This document shows, piece by piece, positions 7,092 to 13,546 of a DNA stretch of 15,134 nt; position 1 is the first letter of the stretch; each line of letters begins with the position of its first letter. The position numbers were made by a program, and so were the translations under genes. The stretch lies in contig DEFK01000006.1 in the NCBI GenBank assembly GCA_002350765.1, forward strand, positions 28,510 to 43,643, written 5' to 3'. This stretch comes from Ruminococcaceae bacterium UBA2854. Lineage in GTDB: Bacteria; Bacillota; Clostridia; Oscillospirales; Acutalibacteraceae. The notes beneath the pieces were generated by a model. The model was not told the DNA's origin. It saw only the letters and a program-made list of their open reading frames with translations, and searched no databases.

Positions 7092-8591
7092 TTACTTAGT
7101 AATCTGTCCCGTAAAGAGAACGACGTCGTTCGGGTCGGTAAGGATATAACCGAAGTTTTTATTAAGAGTAAAGTCGTGGTAGACTTTCTTCTCCATAAGA
7201 GCGCTTGCCTTTTCTATCATAATTATTGTAACGGCGGCTCCTTCTATTCCCTTTTTATTAACGTCGAGCACCGAACTGTGGGCTATATCGGAAACCTGTA
7301 ATTTCTCATCGGTAAAAGGTGAATCGAACGCGTAAAAAGCGTTATTAAGATAACCGTTCGCCTCGAAAATATCCTTTAGCGGAGTATCGCTTTCCACCTT
7401 AAAGCTCGGGAAAATACAGCGTGTGTAATGCCTGCTTTTATCCTTAGAAGTAATCTTATAATCCTTCCTGCTGTTTATCTTATTAAGTTCGGAAGCGCTC
7501 ATCGCCTGCTTTAAGGTACAGCCCTTTTTCGGCAGGACGAGCTTCATCTTATAACCGTGCATTGTGGTAGAGTAGAAATACCTCGCGTGCTTCGTTTCCT
7601 GAACTCTGCCCTCCTGATACCTTCCTATAAGGTACTCTCGTTTTTTCGTACCGTTCGGAGACGTAAAGTTCATTTTCTTCGTCGATAAATCGGAAGCGTC
7701 CCAGTTATCCTTAAAATAAAGCGTGTTGATAAGCGCGAAAAGCGTTTCATCGCTGAGGTCAAAATCCTTGTCAATAAGTCCGTTGGTTTTATCCTTTATG
7801 TAATCACGGACTTTTTTATTAGCCTCGGCGTTATTGCTTTTAAACGGAGCGTCAATCACTTCGCCGAAAAGCTCCTTCGCGATTTTATCGAGAGCGTCGG
7901 TCTTAACCTCTTCCCCCGAATCGTACCAGATAGAGTTGGTAAGATTCAGCTTACATAAAACCTTATCGTTATCCTTGTATTCCTTGTTAAGGCTTTTCAT
8001 CAGCTTCGCCGTGTATTTAAAGTCGGAAGCCTTCATACCCGTCAGCTTTTTAATCTCGGCTTTTACGTTATCGTCGGCTGAGCTGTAGAGCATCGAAAGC
8101 GCCATAAATACCGATACGGGCGACATTGTATAATTGTCGTTTATATCCTTAGCGGACATATTATAGAGCTTATTCGAGAACTTAGAAAGCCTTCGTAAAA
8201 AGTCCTTATAATCGGAAATCACGCTTACTTTAAAGCTGAGAGATTTTTTATAGCTTTTCTTTTTAAAGGTATATTTTACCTTAACGGTAATTTTCGCGCT
8301 TCCCGTTTTAGAAGCGGTTACTTTACCTTTTTTATTAACCTTAGCCACGGCTTTTTTAGAGCTTTTGAACGTGGTTTTTATAAGCTTTACGCCTTTAGCT
8401 TTTTTCAGCGTTATTTTTGTTGAGCCGTAAGAGGTTTTTCCGTCCTTTTTGGAAATAACCAGTACAGCGGTTTTATTTTTTAGACTTACCTTAGCGGTCT
8501 TTTTCGAGGCTGCCGAGGTATTTACAGCCGCGCAGGTAAACGCGCCGAGAATTATACTTAACGTCAATAAAACCGAAATAAATTTTTTCAT
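7092..8591 (-). CDS. Secreted serpin with Ig-like module, no linker (first gene of operon)
   Basis: The product is 499 aa from the ATG at 8591 (MKKFISVLL, as in its paralogues). The GTG immediately upstream at 8594 is an equally placed alternative, because AGGAGG lies six bases before it and nine before the ATG. A signal peptide (about 1-28, cleavage near NTSAA/SKK) leads to a basic Ig-like module (30-125). This joins directly to the serpin domain (about 130-499), which has the usual length. Landmarks are NKLYNMSAKDINDNYTMSP, LTNSIWYDSG, TNGLIDKDF, ALINTLYFKDNW, FPSFKVESD, hinge GIEGAAVTII and FGYILTDPNDVVLFTGQI. Hinge residues fit an inhibitory serpin. The loop after the hinge (MIEKASALMEKK) differs completely from the two paralogues, suggesting a different target protease. 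It is the promoter-proximal gene; 33 bp separate it from the next serpin. Confidence 0.93.
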   Translation of the reverse strand: MKKFISVLLTLSIILGAFTCAAVNTSAASKKTAKVSLKNKTAVLVISKKDGKTSYGSTKITLKKAKGVKLIKTTFKSSKKAVAKVNKKGKVTASKTGSAKITVKVKYTFKKKSYKKSLSFKVSVISDYKDFLRRLSKFSNKLYNMSAKDINDNYTMSPVSVFMALSMLYSSADDNVKAEIKKLTGMKASDFKYTAKLMKSLNKEYKDNDKVLCKLNLTNSIWYDSGEEVKTDALDKIAKELFGEVIDAPFKSNNAEANKKVRDYIKDKTNGLIDKDFDLSDETLFALINTLYFKDNWDASDLSTKKMNFTSPNGTKKREYLIGRYQEGRVQETKHARYFYSTTMHGYKMKLVLPKKGCTLKQAMSASELNKINSRKDYKITSKDKSRHYTRCIFPSFKVESDTPLKDIFEANGYLNNAFYAFDSPFTDEKLQVSDIAHSSVLDVNKKGIEGAAVTIIMIEKASALMEKKVYHDFTLNKNFGYILTDPNDVVLFTGQITK

Positions 8592-8630
8592 CACAAATCT
8601 CCTCCTTTTTCGTAAAATTTTTCCCTCTGT

Positions 8631-8689
8631 ATTCTATAACCTCGAAAAAACGGATTTGTGACATTTTTTCGTAAAAATTTTTCTGTCAA
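8631..8689 (-). promoter_or_regulatory. Candidate promoter region of the serpin operon
   Basis: On the minus strand a perfect TTGACA (8689-8684) follows the upstream terminator. The hexamer 17 bp on is poor (AAATGT). A better -10, TAGAAT (8636-8631), lies 40 bp before the start codon without a good -35. An inverted repeat, CGAAAAAA / TTTTTTCG, lies between them. Exact promoter elements are uncertain. Confidence 0.35.
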
Positions 8690-8691
8690 TA

Positions 8692-8718
8692 GAAAACGGA
8701 ACTTAAAAAGCTCCGTTT
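8692..8718 (-). terminator. Terminator after the glycerophosphodiesterase gene
   Basis: The stem AAACGGA / TCCGTTT extends through one mismatch to CTT / AAG around AAA. On the minus strand it is followed by a short T run. It lies just past the TAG (8723-8725) that closes the true C-terminal frame of the phosphodiesterase, which supports that TAG as the original gene end. Confidence 0.6.
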
Positions 8719-8722
8719 AATT

Positions 8723-8872
8723 CTACCTTATATAATAGTCCGACATCGCGAAATACGCTCCCTTTTCGCAGAGTGTTTTGAAATCTTTTTTCTTATTTAC
8801 GGTATATATAGCGAGTTCTACGTTATTCTCTCTCGCGTAAGAGATAGCTCTCTCGAGAGAGCAATACGTTAT
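8723..8872 (-). pseudogene. Frameshifted C-terminus of the glycerophosphodiester phosphodiesterase
   Basis: In the -1 frame from the A6 run, the sequence reads ITYCSLERAISYARENNVE, then LAIYTVNKKKDF and CEKGAYFAMSDYYIR, then TAG at 8725-8723. This is the expected last strand-helix-strand of a GDPD barrel (compare the V-W-T-V-N and I-T-D-x-P end of the family). One additional A in the run at 8872-8877 would join it to the upstream frame and give about 351 aa. Confidence 0.85.
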
Positions 8873-9777
8873 TTTTTAATGCTTGTGATAACAAGAAATT
8901 TTACTCCGTTATCCTTGCACCATTTAATATCTCTCTTATATTCCCCCGCGGTTTCGGGAGGAAGATTTACCCCGAGCTTCATTCCCTTGTTTTTAAAATT
9001 ATAAAGCTTACTTGCTCCGCTCGTAAAAATCATAGCCTTGGAAATAAGCTCATTTTCTTGCAGAATCGCCTTTACTTTTTTTACCGCCCGATTGCTGAAA
9101 TAACGTCCCAAAGCAGGTATTGCCTTAATATGGATATTAATATATCCGCTGTACTCGAACGCAATTTCGGCGACCTCCTGGAGAGTAGGAATATAGGTCT
9201 TTTTCTTCTTACCGTCTTTGTCCCTGTAATAAATCGGATAGCTTTTTCTTGTTTTTCTCGTAATATCCCAGATATACTTTTTCTTACCCGTGGTTCTGTA
9301 GATAGTCGTATCGTGACATACGAGTAAATCTCCGCTTTTCGTTTCCCATACGTCACATTCAATTCCGTCGAAGCCTTTATCGTAGGCTTTCCTGAAAGCA
9401 ACGTTAGTATTCTCGGGATACTCGCTGGAGAATCCGCGGTGCGCGTAAAGCAGGGTTTTAACCGTTACCTTACATTTAAACTGCTTTTTGCCGTATTTAG
9501 CCGTAACAACCGCTTCGCCGAGGGCTTTAGCCTTTACGACTCCCTTTTTTGAAACGGAAGCGATTTTTTTATCGCTTGTTGACCATTTTACCTTACGGCT
9601 GTCGGCTCCTTGCAGAGTAAGCCTGTAAGACGCGTTTACGGGCAGCAATAAGCTTTTCTTCAGCTTATAATCCACAGCCGCCTCTACGCCCGCGAAACAA
9701 CCTAAGAATACTCCCAAAACTATTAATAATACTAAAGCGAATACGTTGATCCTGAATAATATTTTCATACCTATCAC
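8869..9777 (-). CDS. Secreted Ig-like/glycerophosphodiester phosphodiesterase, frameshifted near the end
   Basis: The readable product is 302 aa. A hydrophobic N-terminus (about 8-30) could be a signal peptide; LGC at 25-27 is a weak lipobox. Residues about 38-107 are a Big_2 Ig-like domain (STSDKKIASVSKKGVVKAK). From 111 comes a GDPD domain with HRG (113-115), the PENT turn (E122), E140 and D142 of the ECDVW motif, and H155. These are the catalytic and metal ligands for hydrolysing glycerophosphodiesters to glycerol 3-phosphate and an alcohol. At the usual N-I-E-x-K site this protein has NIHIK. The frame stops at TAA (8869-8871) straight after an A6 run, and the missing C-terminus lies in the -1 frame. 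GTG at 9777 and ATG at 9768 are both possible starts; neither has a strong ribosome site. Substrate is not determinable; nearby choline genes make glycerophosphocholine a reasonable guess. Confidence 0.85.
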   Translation of the reverse strand: MIGMKILFRINVFALVLLIVLGVFLGCFAGVEAAVDYKLKKSLLLPVNASYRLTLQGADSRKVKWSTSDKKIASVSKKGVVKAKALGEAVVTAKYGKKQFKCKVTVKTLLYAHRGFSSEYPENTNVAFRKAYDKGFDGIECDVWETKSGDLLVCHDTTIYRTTGKKKYIWDITRKTRKSYPIYYRDKDGKKKKTYIPTLQEVAEIAFEYSGYINIHIKAIPALGRYFSNRAVKKVKAILQENELISKAMIFTSGASKLYNFKNKGMKLGVNLPPETAGEYKRDIKWCKDNGVKFLVITSIKK

Positions 9778-9837
9778 AAATCTATATAATCTTTTTATAT
9801 TATATTCTGATTTTTTTAAGAAAATATTCTTGTAATA

Positions 9838-9874
9838 AACCAGATCGGCTCAAAAAAAGCGAACCGATCTGGTT
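9838..9874 (-). terminator. Terminator of the licA/licC-like operon
   Basis: Perfect 11-bp arms (AACCAGATCGG / CCGATCTGGTT) surround a 15-nt loop. On the minus strand the hairpin is followed by TTTATTAC. It lies 11 bp past the stop codon of the nucleotidyltransferase gene and so separates this operon from the phosphodiesterase. Confidence 0.75.
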
Positions 9875-9884
9875 AATAAATTGT

Positions 9885-10586
9885 TTAACGAACTTCTTTT
9901 GCCTTTATCAAATCGTCAACATTGTCAACTTCCGCCCAGGAATAATCCTTAATATCCTTATAGTACAAATCGAAATCATTCTCGAAAATCATCTGTACAA
10001 GCGCGTCCTCGAACAGCTGAGCGTACATTTCGCTGTTAACCATATTGTTCAGCTCCTCGAGTAAGAAGCGCGCCGAAACGGCGTCGAGCTTAGTTATACA
10101 AACATACTGGGCGTAGAAGGTGGACAGAGCTTTACTCATAACGCAAATTCTGTCGCCGCTTACCTGTACGTTATATTTACCCTCGGATTTACTTGAATCT
10201 ATCAGAACATAGGGAACGTCCGTATTCTGACATAAAATGTCATTATAGAGCTTTTCCTCGGCAACGATATCGGAATTGATAATTGTTATATTATCGCGCT
10301 CGAGATAGCTTTTCGCGAACCATAAGGAGCCTAAAGAGCCTGTTACGGCATAGAAAGGATTGCGGACAATCTTAACGTTCTCTCTTTCGAGCTCACGTAC
10401 GATCTGCTCGTACATAAAGCCCGCTACAACTACGATTTCCGCTTTATTATCATTCTTTCTTATAAGTCTTACCATTCTCTGGAGCACGGTAGTATCGCGG
10501 TCGAGCTTATAAAGCGACTTCGGTGTTTTTAAGGTTAAGGGCTGAAGATTAGTGCCTTTTCCCGCTGCTAAAATAATATATGTCAT
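9885..10586 (-). CDS. licC: Nucleotidyltransferase, probable CTP:phosphocholine cytidylyltransferase (LicC-like)
   Basis: The 233-aa cytoplasmic enzyme has AGGAGGGG upstream of its ATG. The N-terminal nucleotide-binding signature is LAAGKGTNLQPLTLKTPKSL (residues 6-25). Asn replaces the usual Arg of G-T-R-L. A metal-binding NSD (104-106) and a C-terminal WAEVDNVDDL follow, as in small sugar-phosphate and choline-phosphate nucleotidyltransferases. Its length is close to pneumococcal LicC (about 229 aa). LicC makes CDP-choline from CTP and phosphocholine. The gene starts 13 bp after the stop of a choline-kinase-like gene, so the pair could perform both steps from choline to CDP-choline. No licB transporter or licD transferase is present in the window. 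Ethanolamine or a phosphonate are alternative substrates. Confidence 0.8.
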   Translation of the reverse strand: MTYIILAAGKGTNLQPLTLKTPKSLYKLDRDTTVLQRMVRLIRKNDNKAEIVVVAGFMYEQIVRELERENVKIVRNPFYAVTGSLGSLWFAKSYLERDNITIINSDIVAEEKLYNDILCQNTDVPYVLIDSSKSEGKYNVQVSGDRICVMSKALSTFYAQYVCITKLDAVSARFLLEELNNMVNSEMYAQLFEDALVQMIFENDFDLYYKDIKDYSWAEVDNVDDLIKAKEVR

Positions 10587-10599
10587 CTCATTCCCCTCC

Positions 10600-11532
10600 T
10601 TACTTATACATATCCAAAGCGAGAACGCTGTAGTCCTTGGCGAATCGGTACCATAACGGTTTAAGGTATCCTACCTTCTGTCCCGAGGCTTCCTTAAACA
10701 TACACCAGTGCATAAAGAAGAAGCCTGTTATGGCAATCCACGCGTAGAAATGGCGTTTCTCGATTTCGCTCGGCTTATGTCCGAAGTAGATAAACAGTAT
10801 TCTGTCAACTTCCTCGCGGGAATGGTCTCCGCCGCAGATATATGTACCTATATCGAATCCCGGGTCGTTATAGCCGCCGTATTCCCAGTCGGTTAAATAA
10901 ATCTCGGAATCGTTTATAAGGAAGTTCTCGTCACGAGCGTCGCCCTGGGTAACGCACTTGGGAATACCGTCCTGCTCCGCAAGCTCAAACAGCTTGTAAA
11001 TCCTGTCTTTTATCGCGTTAAACTCGGGATAATCGGCGTAATTCTCGCCGTATTTATCCGCGGGAGTCATATCCCTTATCGACTCCCATTTCTCCACAAC
11101 ATTAAACTCCCATCTAACCTTAATGGAGGACTCGTGGAGCTTTCTAAGAAGTCTTACGCCGCGATATATATCACTTACGTTTTTATAGTCAAAATCACGA
11201 TGCGGAACATACTTCGCGATTTTCCAACCCTTGGAAACGCTCATAGCCACAAGCGTTGTATCAACTCTCGCCTCGTAAGCCTGGCTCTGGATCATAGACT
11301 CGCGTCCGCGGTCGATAAGAATTTCCGAGCCGAGACCTGGGAATCTGAATACATATTTACCGCCGTTTAATTCAAAGGACAGAACGGAATTACTTAAACC
11401 CTTCTGTAAAGGCTTTAAGTCGATTATCTCATCCTCATTACAGTTAAAAACCTCACAAATGGTTTTGTTAATAAAAATAAGATCCTTCTCGTGCAGAACT
11501 CCGCCCGTGGTCTGGATTGTTTTTTCTGACAT
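10600..11532 (-). CDS. licA: Choline/ethanolamine kinase-like phosphotransferase (LicA-like)
   Basis: The product is 310 aa from the ATG at 11532 (MSEKTIQTT). GGGAGG sits eight bases before it; an ATG five codons further upstream overlaps that ribosome site and is rejected. The protein kinase-like APH/choline kinase fold is visible. There is an N-lobe phosphate-binding region (LQKGLSNSVLSFEL, KYVFRFPG), the catalytic loop QGDARDENFL (from 196) with Asp198 and Asn203, and the metal-binding TDWEYGGYNDPGFDIG (from 214). The first loop residue is Gln where His is common. It would phosphorylate choline or a related amino-alcohol with ATP. It is the first gene of a two-gene operon with the nucleotidyltransferase and follows a good sigma-A promoter at 11605-11633. 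Confidence 0.82.
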   Translation of the reverse strand: MSEKTIQTTGGVLHEKDLIFINKTICEVFNCNEDEIIDLKPLQKGLSNSVLSFELNGGKYVFRFPGLGSEILIDRGRESMIQSQAYEARVDTTLVAMSVSKGWKIAKYVPHRDFDYKNVSDIYRGVRLLRKLHESSIKVRWEFNVVEKWESIRDMTPADKYGENYADYPEFNAIKDRIYKLFELAEQDGIPKCVTQGDARDENFLINDSEIYLTDWEYGGYNDPGFDIGTYICGGDHSREEVDRILFIYFGHKPSEIEKRHFYAWIAITGFFFMHWCMFKEASGQKVGYLKPLWYRFAKDYSVLALDMYK

Positions 11533-11604
11533 TGGAAAACCTCCCATGTTATATTAATCTATGTATATACGGTACGAATACATCTTTCCACATAAATTAC
11601 CTAT

Positions 11605-11633
11605 ATTATACATATAACCCCCCGTTAAATCAA
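11605..11633 (-). promoter_or_regulatory. Sigma-A promoter of the licA/licC-like operon
   Basis: On the minus strand TTGATT (11633-11628), a 17-bp spacer and a perfect TATAAT (11610-11605) are present. Transcription would start near 11598, leaving a leader of about 65 nt. Confidence 0.75.
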
Positions 11634-11674
11634 GTTTTTCGGGAAAATAATTCTTTTATATTTTCGGAGAAACA

Positions 11675-11926
11675 CTAATACTCGGTTTTAAGTACATCTA
11701 CATTATATTTTTCTTTAAATTCACGCTCGTCTTTTTTAGAGCGGATCAGCATTACCTCGGTAAAATGTCCGTCCTTCTTATTCCTGAAGCCAGCTACCTT
11801 TTCGCCCGTACAGACAGAGCTCCGTATAACGGGATACTGCGTTTCGGGATCATAAGGCGCGGTATCGAATCTCCCGCTATCAGAGCGCGGGGATTTACCG
11901 AAGCTGAATAAACCGTGTTTCTTCAT
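11675..11926 (-). CDS. Small conserved hypothetical protein
   Basis: An 83-aa soluble protein reads from the ATG at 11926, with GGTGG six bases upstream (a GTG at 11935 would overlap this site). It has a basic N-terminus (MKKHGLFSFGKSPRSD), then YDPETQYPVIRSSVCTGEKV, then HFTEVMLIRSKKDEREF and a C-terminal acidic DVLKTEY. I recall similar short proteins in clostridial genomes, sometimes labelled aspartate dehydrogenase. That label is not supported by anything visible here, such as a nucleotide-binding motif, so no function is assigned. It follows the decayed winged-helix gene by 33 bp on the same strand and may use its promoter at 12255-12283. Confidence 0.75.
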   Translation of the reverse strand: MKKHGLFSFGKSPRSDSGRFDTAPYDPETQYPVIRSSVCTGEKVAGFRNKKDGHFTEVMLIRSKKDEREFKEKYNVDVLKTEY

Positions 11927-11959
11927 TTTAACCACCGCTTTCGTTTACGATAAATGCTG

Positions 11960-12236
11960 TCAGATTTTAGCTTTATAAACCCTGTTTTTGTTCGCGCCTT
12001 TAGCGATTATCTTACCTTCTTGTATCAGCTCGTTTAAATAATCTCTCGTTCTGGACGCTTTAAGCCCGATCGCCTCGGAAATCTGCGACGATTTCACATA
12101 GTCTTTATCCTTCATATACGAAAGAATTGCTTGTTTGTTTTTATTATTTATCGCCGATTTTTTTATCGCCGATTTTTTGCATCGTTGATAAATCCATTCC
12201 TATTAATAGATAGCGGTTTTTTAACTCGTTATTTTC
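11960..12236 (-). pseudogene. Decayed small winged-helix DNA-binding gene (frameshifted)
   Basis: Two overlapping frames make up one degraded gene. The 5' frame from 12236 reads ENNELKNRYLLIGMDLS, then MQKIGDKKIGDK, and stops at TAA (12146-12144). The 3' frame gives KNKQAILSYMKDKDYVKSSQ, then EAIGLKASRTRDYLNELIQE and VYKAKI with TGA at 11962-11960. This is a clear winged helix-turn-helix like the C-terminal domains of AlbA_2/AAA_4-type transcription regulators. The two frames are separated by a tandem AAAAAATCGGCGAT repeat (12147-12179), a likely slip site. The 5' frame has no ATG at its expected start (GGT-GAA where ATG-GAA would fit). The gene is thus either a remnant or damaged twice. Confidence 0.7.
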
Positions 12237-12254
12237 ACCGCCTTATATATAGTA

Positions 12255-12283
12255 ATTATACCATAATAAACGACAAATAACAA
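12255..12283 (-). promoter_or_regulatory. Sigma-A promoter with extended -10, leftward
   Basis: On the minus strand TTGTTA (12283-12278), a 17-bp spacer and TATAAT (12260-12255) preceded by TGG make an extended -10. It points at the decayed winged-helix gene and the 83-aa gene. It is well placed to keep transcribing the 83-aa gene. Confidence 0.7.
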
Positions 12284-12359
12284 TAACTAAGGGGAATTTA
12301 CTAACACATAAATAATACACAAATATACAAAATTCATACTGCTAACCAACAGAAAAATA

Positions 12360-12388
12360 TTGCATATTACACTAAAATATGGTACGAT
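12360..12388 (+). promoter_or_regulatory. Candidate promoter with hairpin leader for the DUF218 lipoprotein gene
   Basis: TTGCAT, a 17-bp spacer and TACGAT give a weak sigma-A match. Directly downstream, 12396-12421 can fold as CCTT-T-CGGG / CCCG-T-AAGG around an 8-nt loop. The leader to the gene at 12582 would be about 190 nt and contains the HD-GYP remnant. No known riboswitch was recognised. Confidence 0.35.
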
Positions 12389-12433
12389 AAAAACGCCTTT
12401 CGGGTTTAATAGCCCGTAAGGTCAAGCGGGTGA

Positions 12434-12556
12434 AAGAAGCTTACAAGAGAAGAAATTATCAGCGAGCTCGAGGTTAACAAGGGCAAGCAGTTCGATCCGA
12501 AAATCGCCGATATTATGCTCCGACTTATAAAGGAAGGAAAAGTTAAAATCGACTGA
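12434..12556 (+). pseudogene. Tail fragment of an HD-GYP phosphodiesterase gene
   Basis: Forty codons read KKLTREEIISELEVNKGKQF, then DPKIADIMLRLIKEGKVKID and TGA. The E-L-x-x-N-x-G-x-Q-F-D-P-x-x-A motif is the conserved C-terminal end of HD-GYP domains, which degrade cyclic di-GMP. Nothing of the catalytic HD or GYP region lies upstream, and the frame is closed by TGA at 12431-12433. This is therefore a remnant left by a deletion or rearrangement. It now sits in the leader of the next gene. Confidence 0.75.
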
Positions 12557-12581
12557 TTTTCAATCTAAAGGAGTAATAAAT

Positions 12582-13451
12582 ATGAAACTTAAATCAATTA
12601 TCGCCGCTTTTACGGCATTAGTATTACTGCTTTCTTCAACAGCCTGTCTTTCAGGCTGTTCGAAAGAAAAGCGCGAGGCAAGCGCTGTAATCGAGGATAT
12701 TATCACATACCACGGCTGCTACGATAAACAGGCTGACGCGAAGGTTAATGAGCTTTTAAACGAGCTGAGCGGCATCGACAGCAAGCAGGGTAAGCTGTGG
12801 AATGACATAATGGATTACTGGGAGTACGCCAATTCTGATTTAAAGGTCAATATCGACAAGCTCCCCGATAATCTGTCCGATAAGAAAAACCTCGCGCTGG
12901 TCGTACTCGGGTTCGAGCTCAACGACGACGGAACGATGAAGGACGAGCTTATCGGCAGACTAAAGGTAGCGCTTTCCTGTTCAAAGCAGTACAAAAACGC
13001 CTATGTTATCTGCACGGGCGGCGGTACGGCTAAGGACAACAAAAAAGTTACCGAAGCGGGACTTATGGGCGATTGGCTTATTAAACACGGGCTTGATAAA
13101 AAAAGACTTATTATCGAGAACAAATCGCTTACCACCGCGCAGAACGCTGAATTTTCCTACGGAATAGTTCTTAAAAAATATCCAGGGATTGATTCGGTGG
13201 CGATAATAAGCAGCAGTTACCACATTCCTTGGGGATCGCTTCTTTTTGAGGCGGAGTTTATGAAGTACGCCATGGAGAACGAGGTTCCCGAAATCCACGT
13301 TGTTTCAAATGCCGCTTATAAAACCTCGAATGAAACATATAAGGAGAGCGAGATTCTCCGCTGGGAAACAGGCGGTATGTTACAGCTTGTAGGTAATAAC
13401 GACCTCGCGATGGAATATTATTTCAACAAATATAAAAAGCCGAAGCTGTAA
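12582..13451 (+). CDS. Lipoprotein with SanA/YdcF-like DUF218 domain
   Basis: The 289-aa protein starts at an ATG with AAAGGAG nine bases upstream. It has a lipoprotein signal: hydrophobic 8-22 and lipobox LSGC with the lipidated Cys at 26. The DUF218 domain spans about 104-265. It has ALVVLGFELNDDG, ERL-type RLKVAL, the TGGG loop (145-148), E-A-G-L-M followed by LIIENKSLTTAQNAEFS (the conserved E-x-x-S-x-x-T-x-x-N-A block), and SSSYHIPW. YdcF/SanA proteins act at the envelope; SanA affects vancomycin tolerance in enterics and YdcF binds S-adenosylmethionine. The reaction is not settled. The protein would sit on the outer face of the membrane. It is monocistronic, ending in its own terminator. 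Confidence 0.85.
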   Translation: MKLKSIIAAFTALVLLLSSTACLSGCSKEKREASAVIEDIITYHGCYDKQADAKVNELLNELSGIDSKQGKLWNDIMDYWEYANSDLKVNIDKLPDNLSDKKNLALVVLGFELNDDGTMKDELIGRLKVALSCSKQYKNAYVICTGGGTAKDNKKVTEAGLMGDWLIKHGLDKKRLIIENKSLTTAQNAEFSYGIVLKKYPGIDSVAIISSSYHIPWGSLLFEAEFMKYAMENEVPEIHVVSNAAYKTSNETYKESEILRWETGGMLQLVGNNDLAMEYYFNKYKKPKL

Positions 13452-13464
13452 AGCTCGGCTTTTT
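13434..13464 (+). terminator. Terminator of the DUF218 gene
   Basis: AAAAAGCCG-(A)-AGCT / AGCT-CGGCTTTTT forms a strong stem with a GTAA loop and a T run. The stop codon lies within the loop. It is flanked by A and T runs, so it may work in both directions. Confidence 0.85.
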
Positions 13465-13546
13465 ACTGTACTTACAACAATATTTCATACAAATCTTTCG
13501 GCATAGAATTGTACATCACCCCAACAGAACATAGGAGTCAGATTAA

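Noticed and set aside
9081..9401. 106-aa open frame inside the phosphodiesterase gene
   Set aside because: It overlaps the catalytic GDPD domain in another frame on the same strand; the GDPD motifs show which frame is real.
12391..12433. Cyclic di-GMP or other known riboswitch in the leader of the DUF218 gene
   Set aside because: A hairpin is present, but none of the conserved core sequences of riboswitch classes that I can recall is seen.
12981..13298. 105-aa antisense frame in the DUF218 gene
   Set aside because: It is a shadow of a well-supported gene with signal peptide, conserved blocks and terminator on the plus strand.
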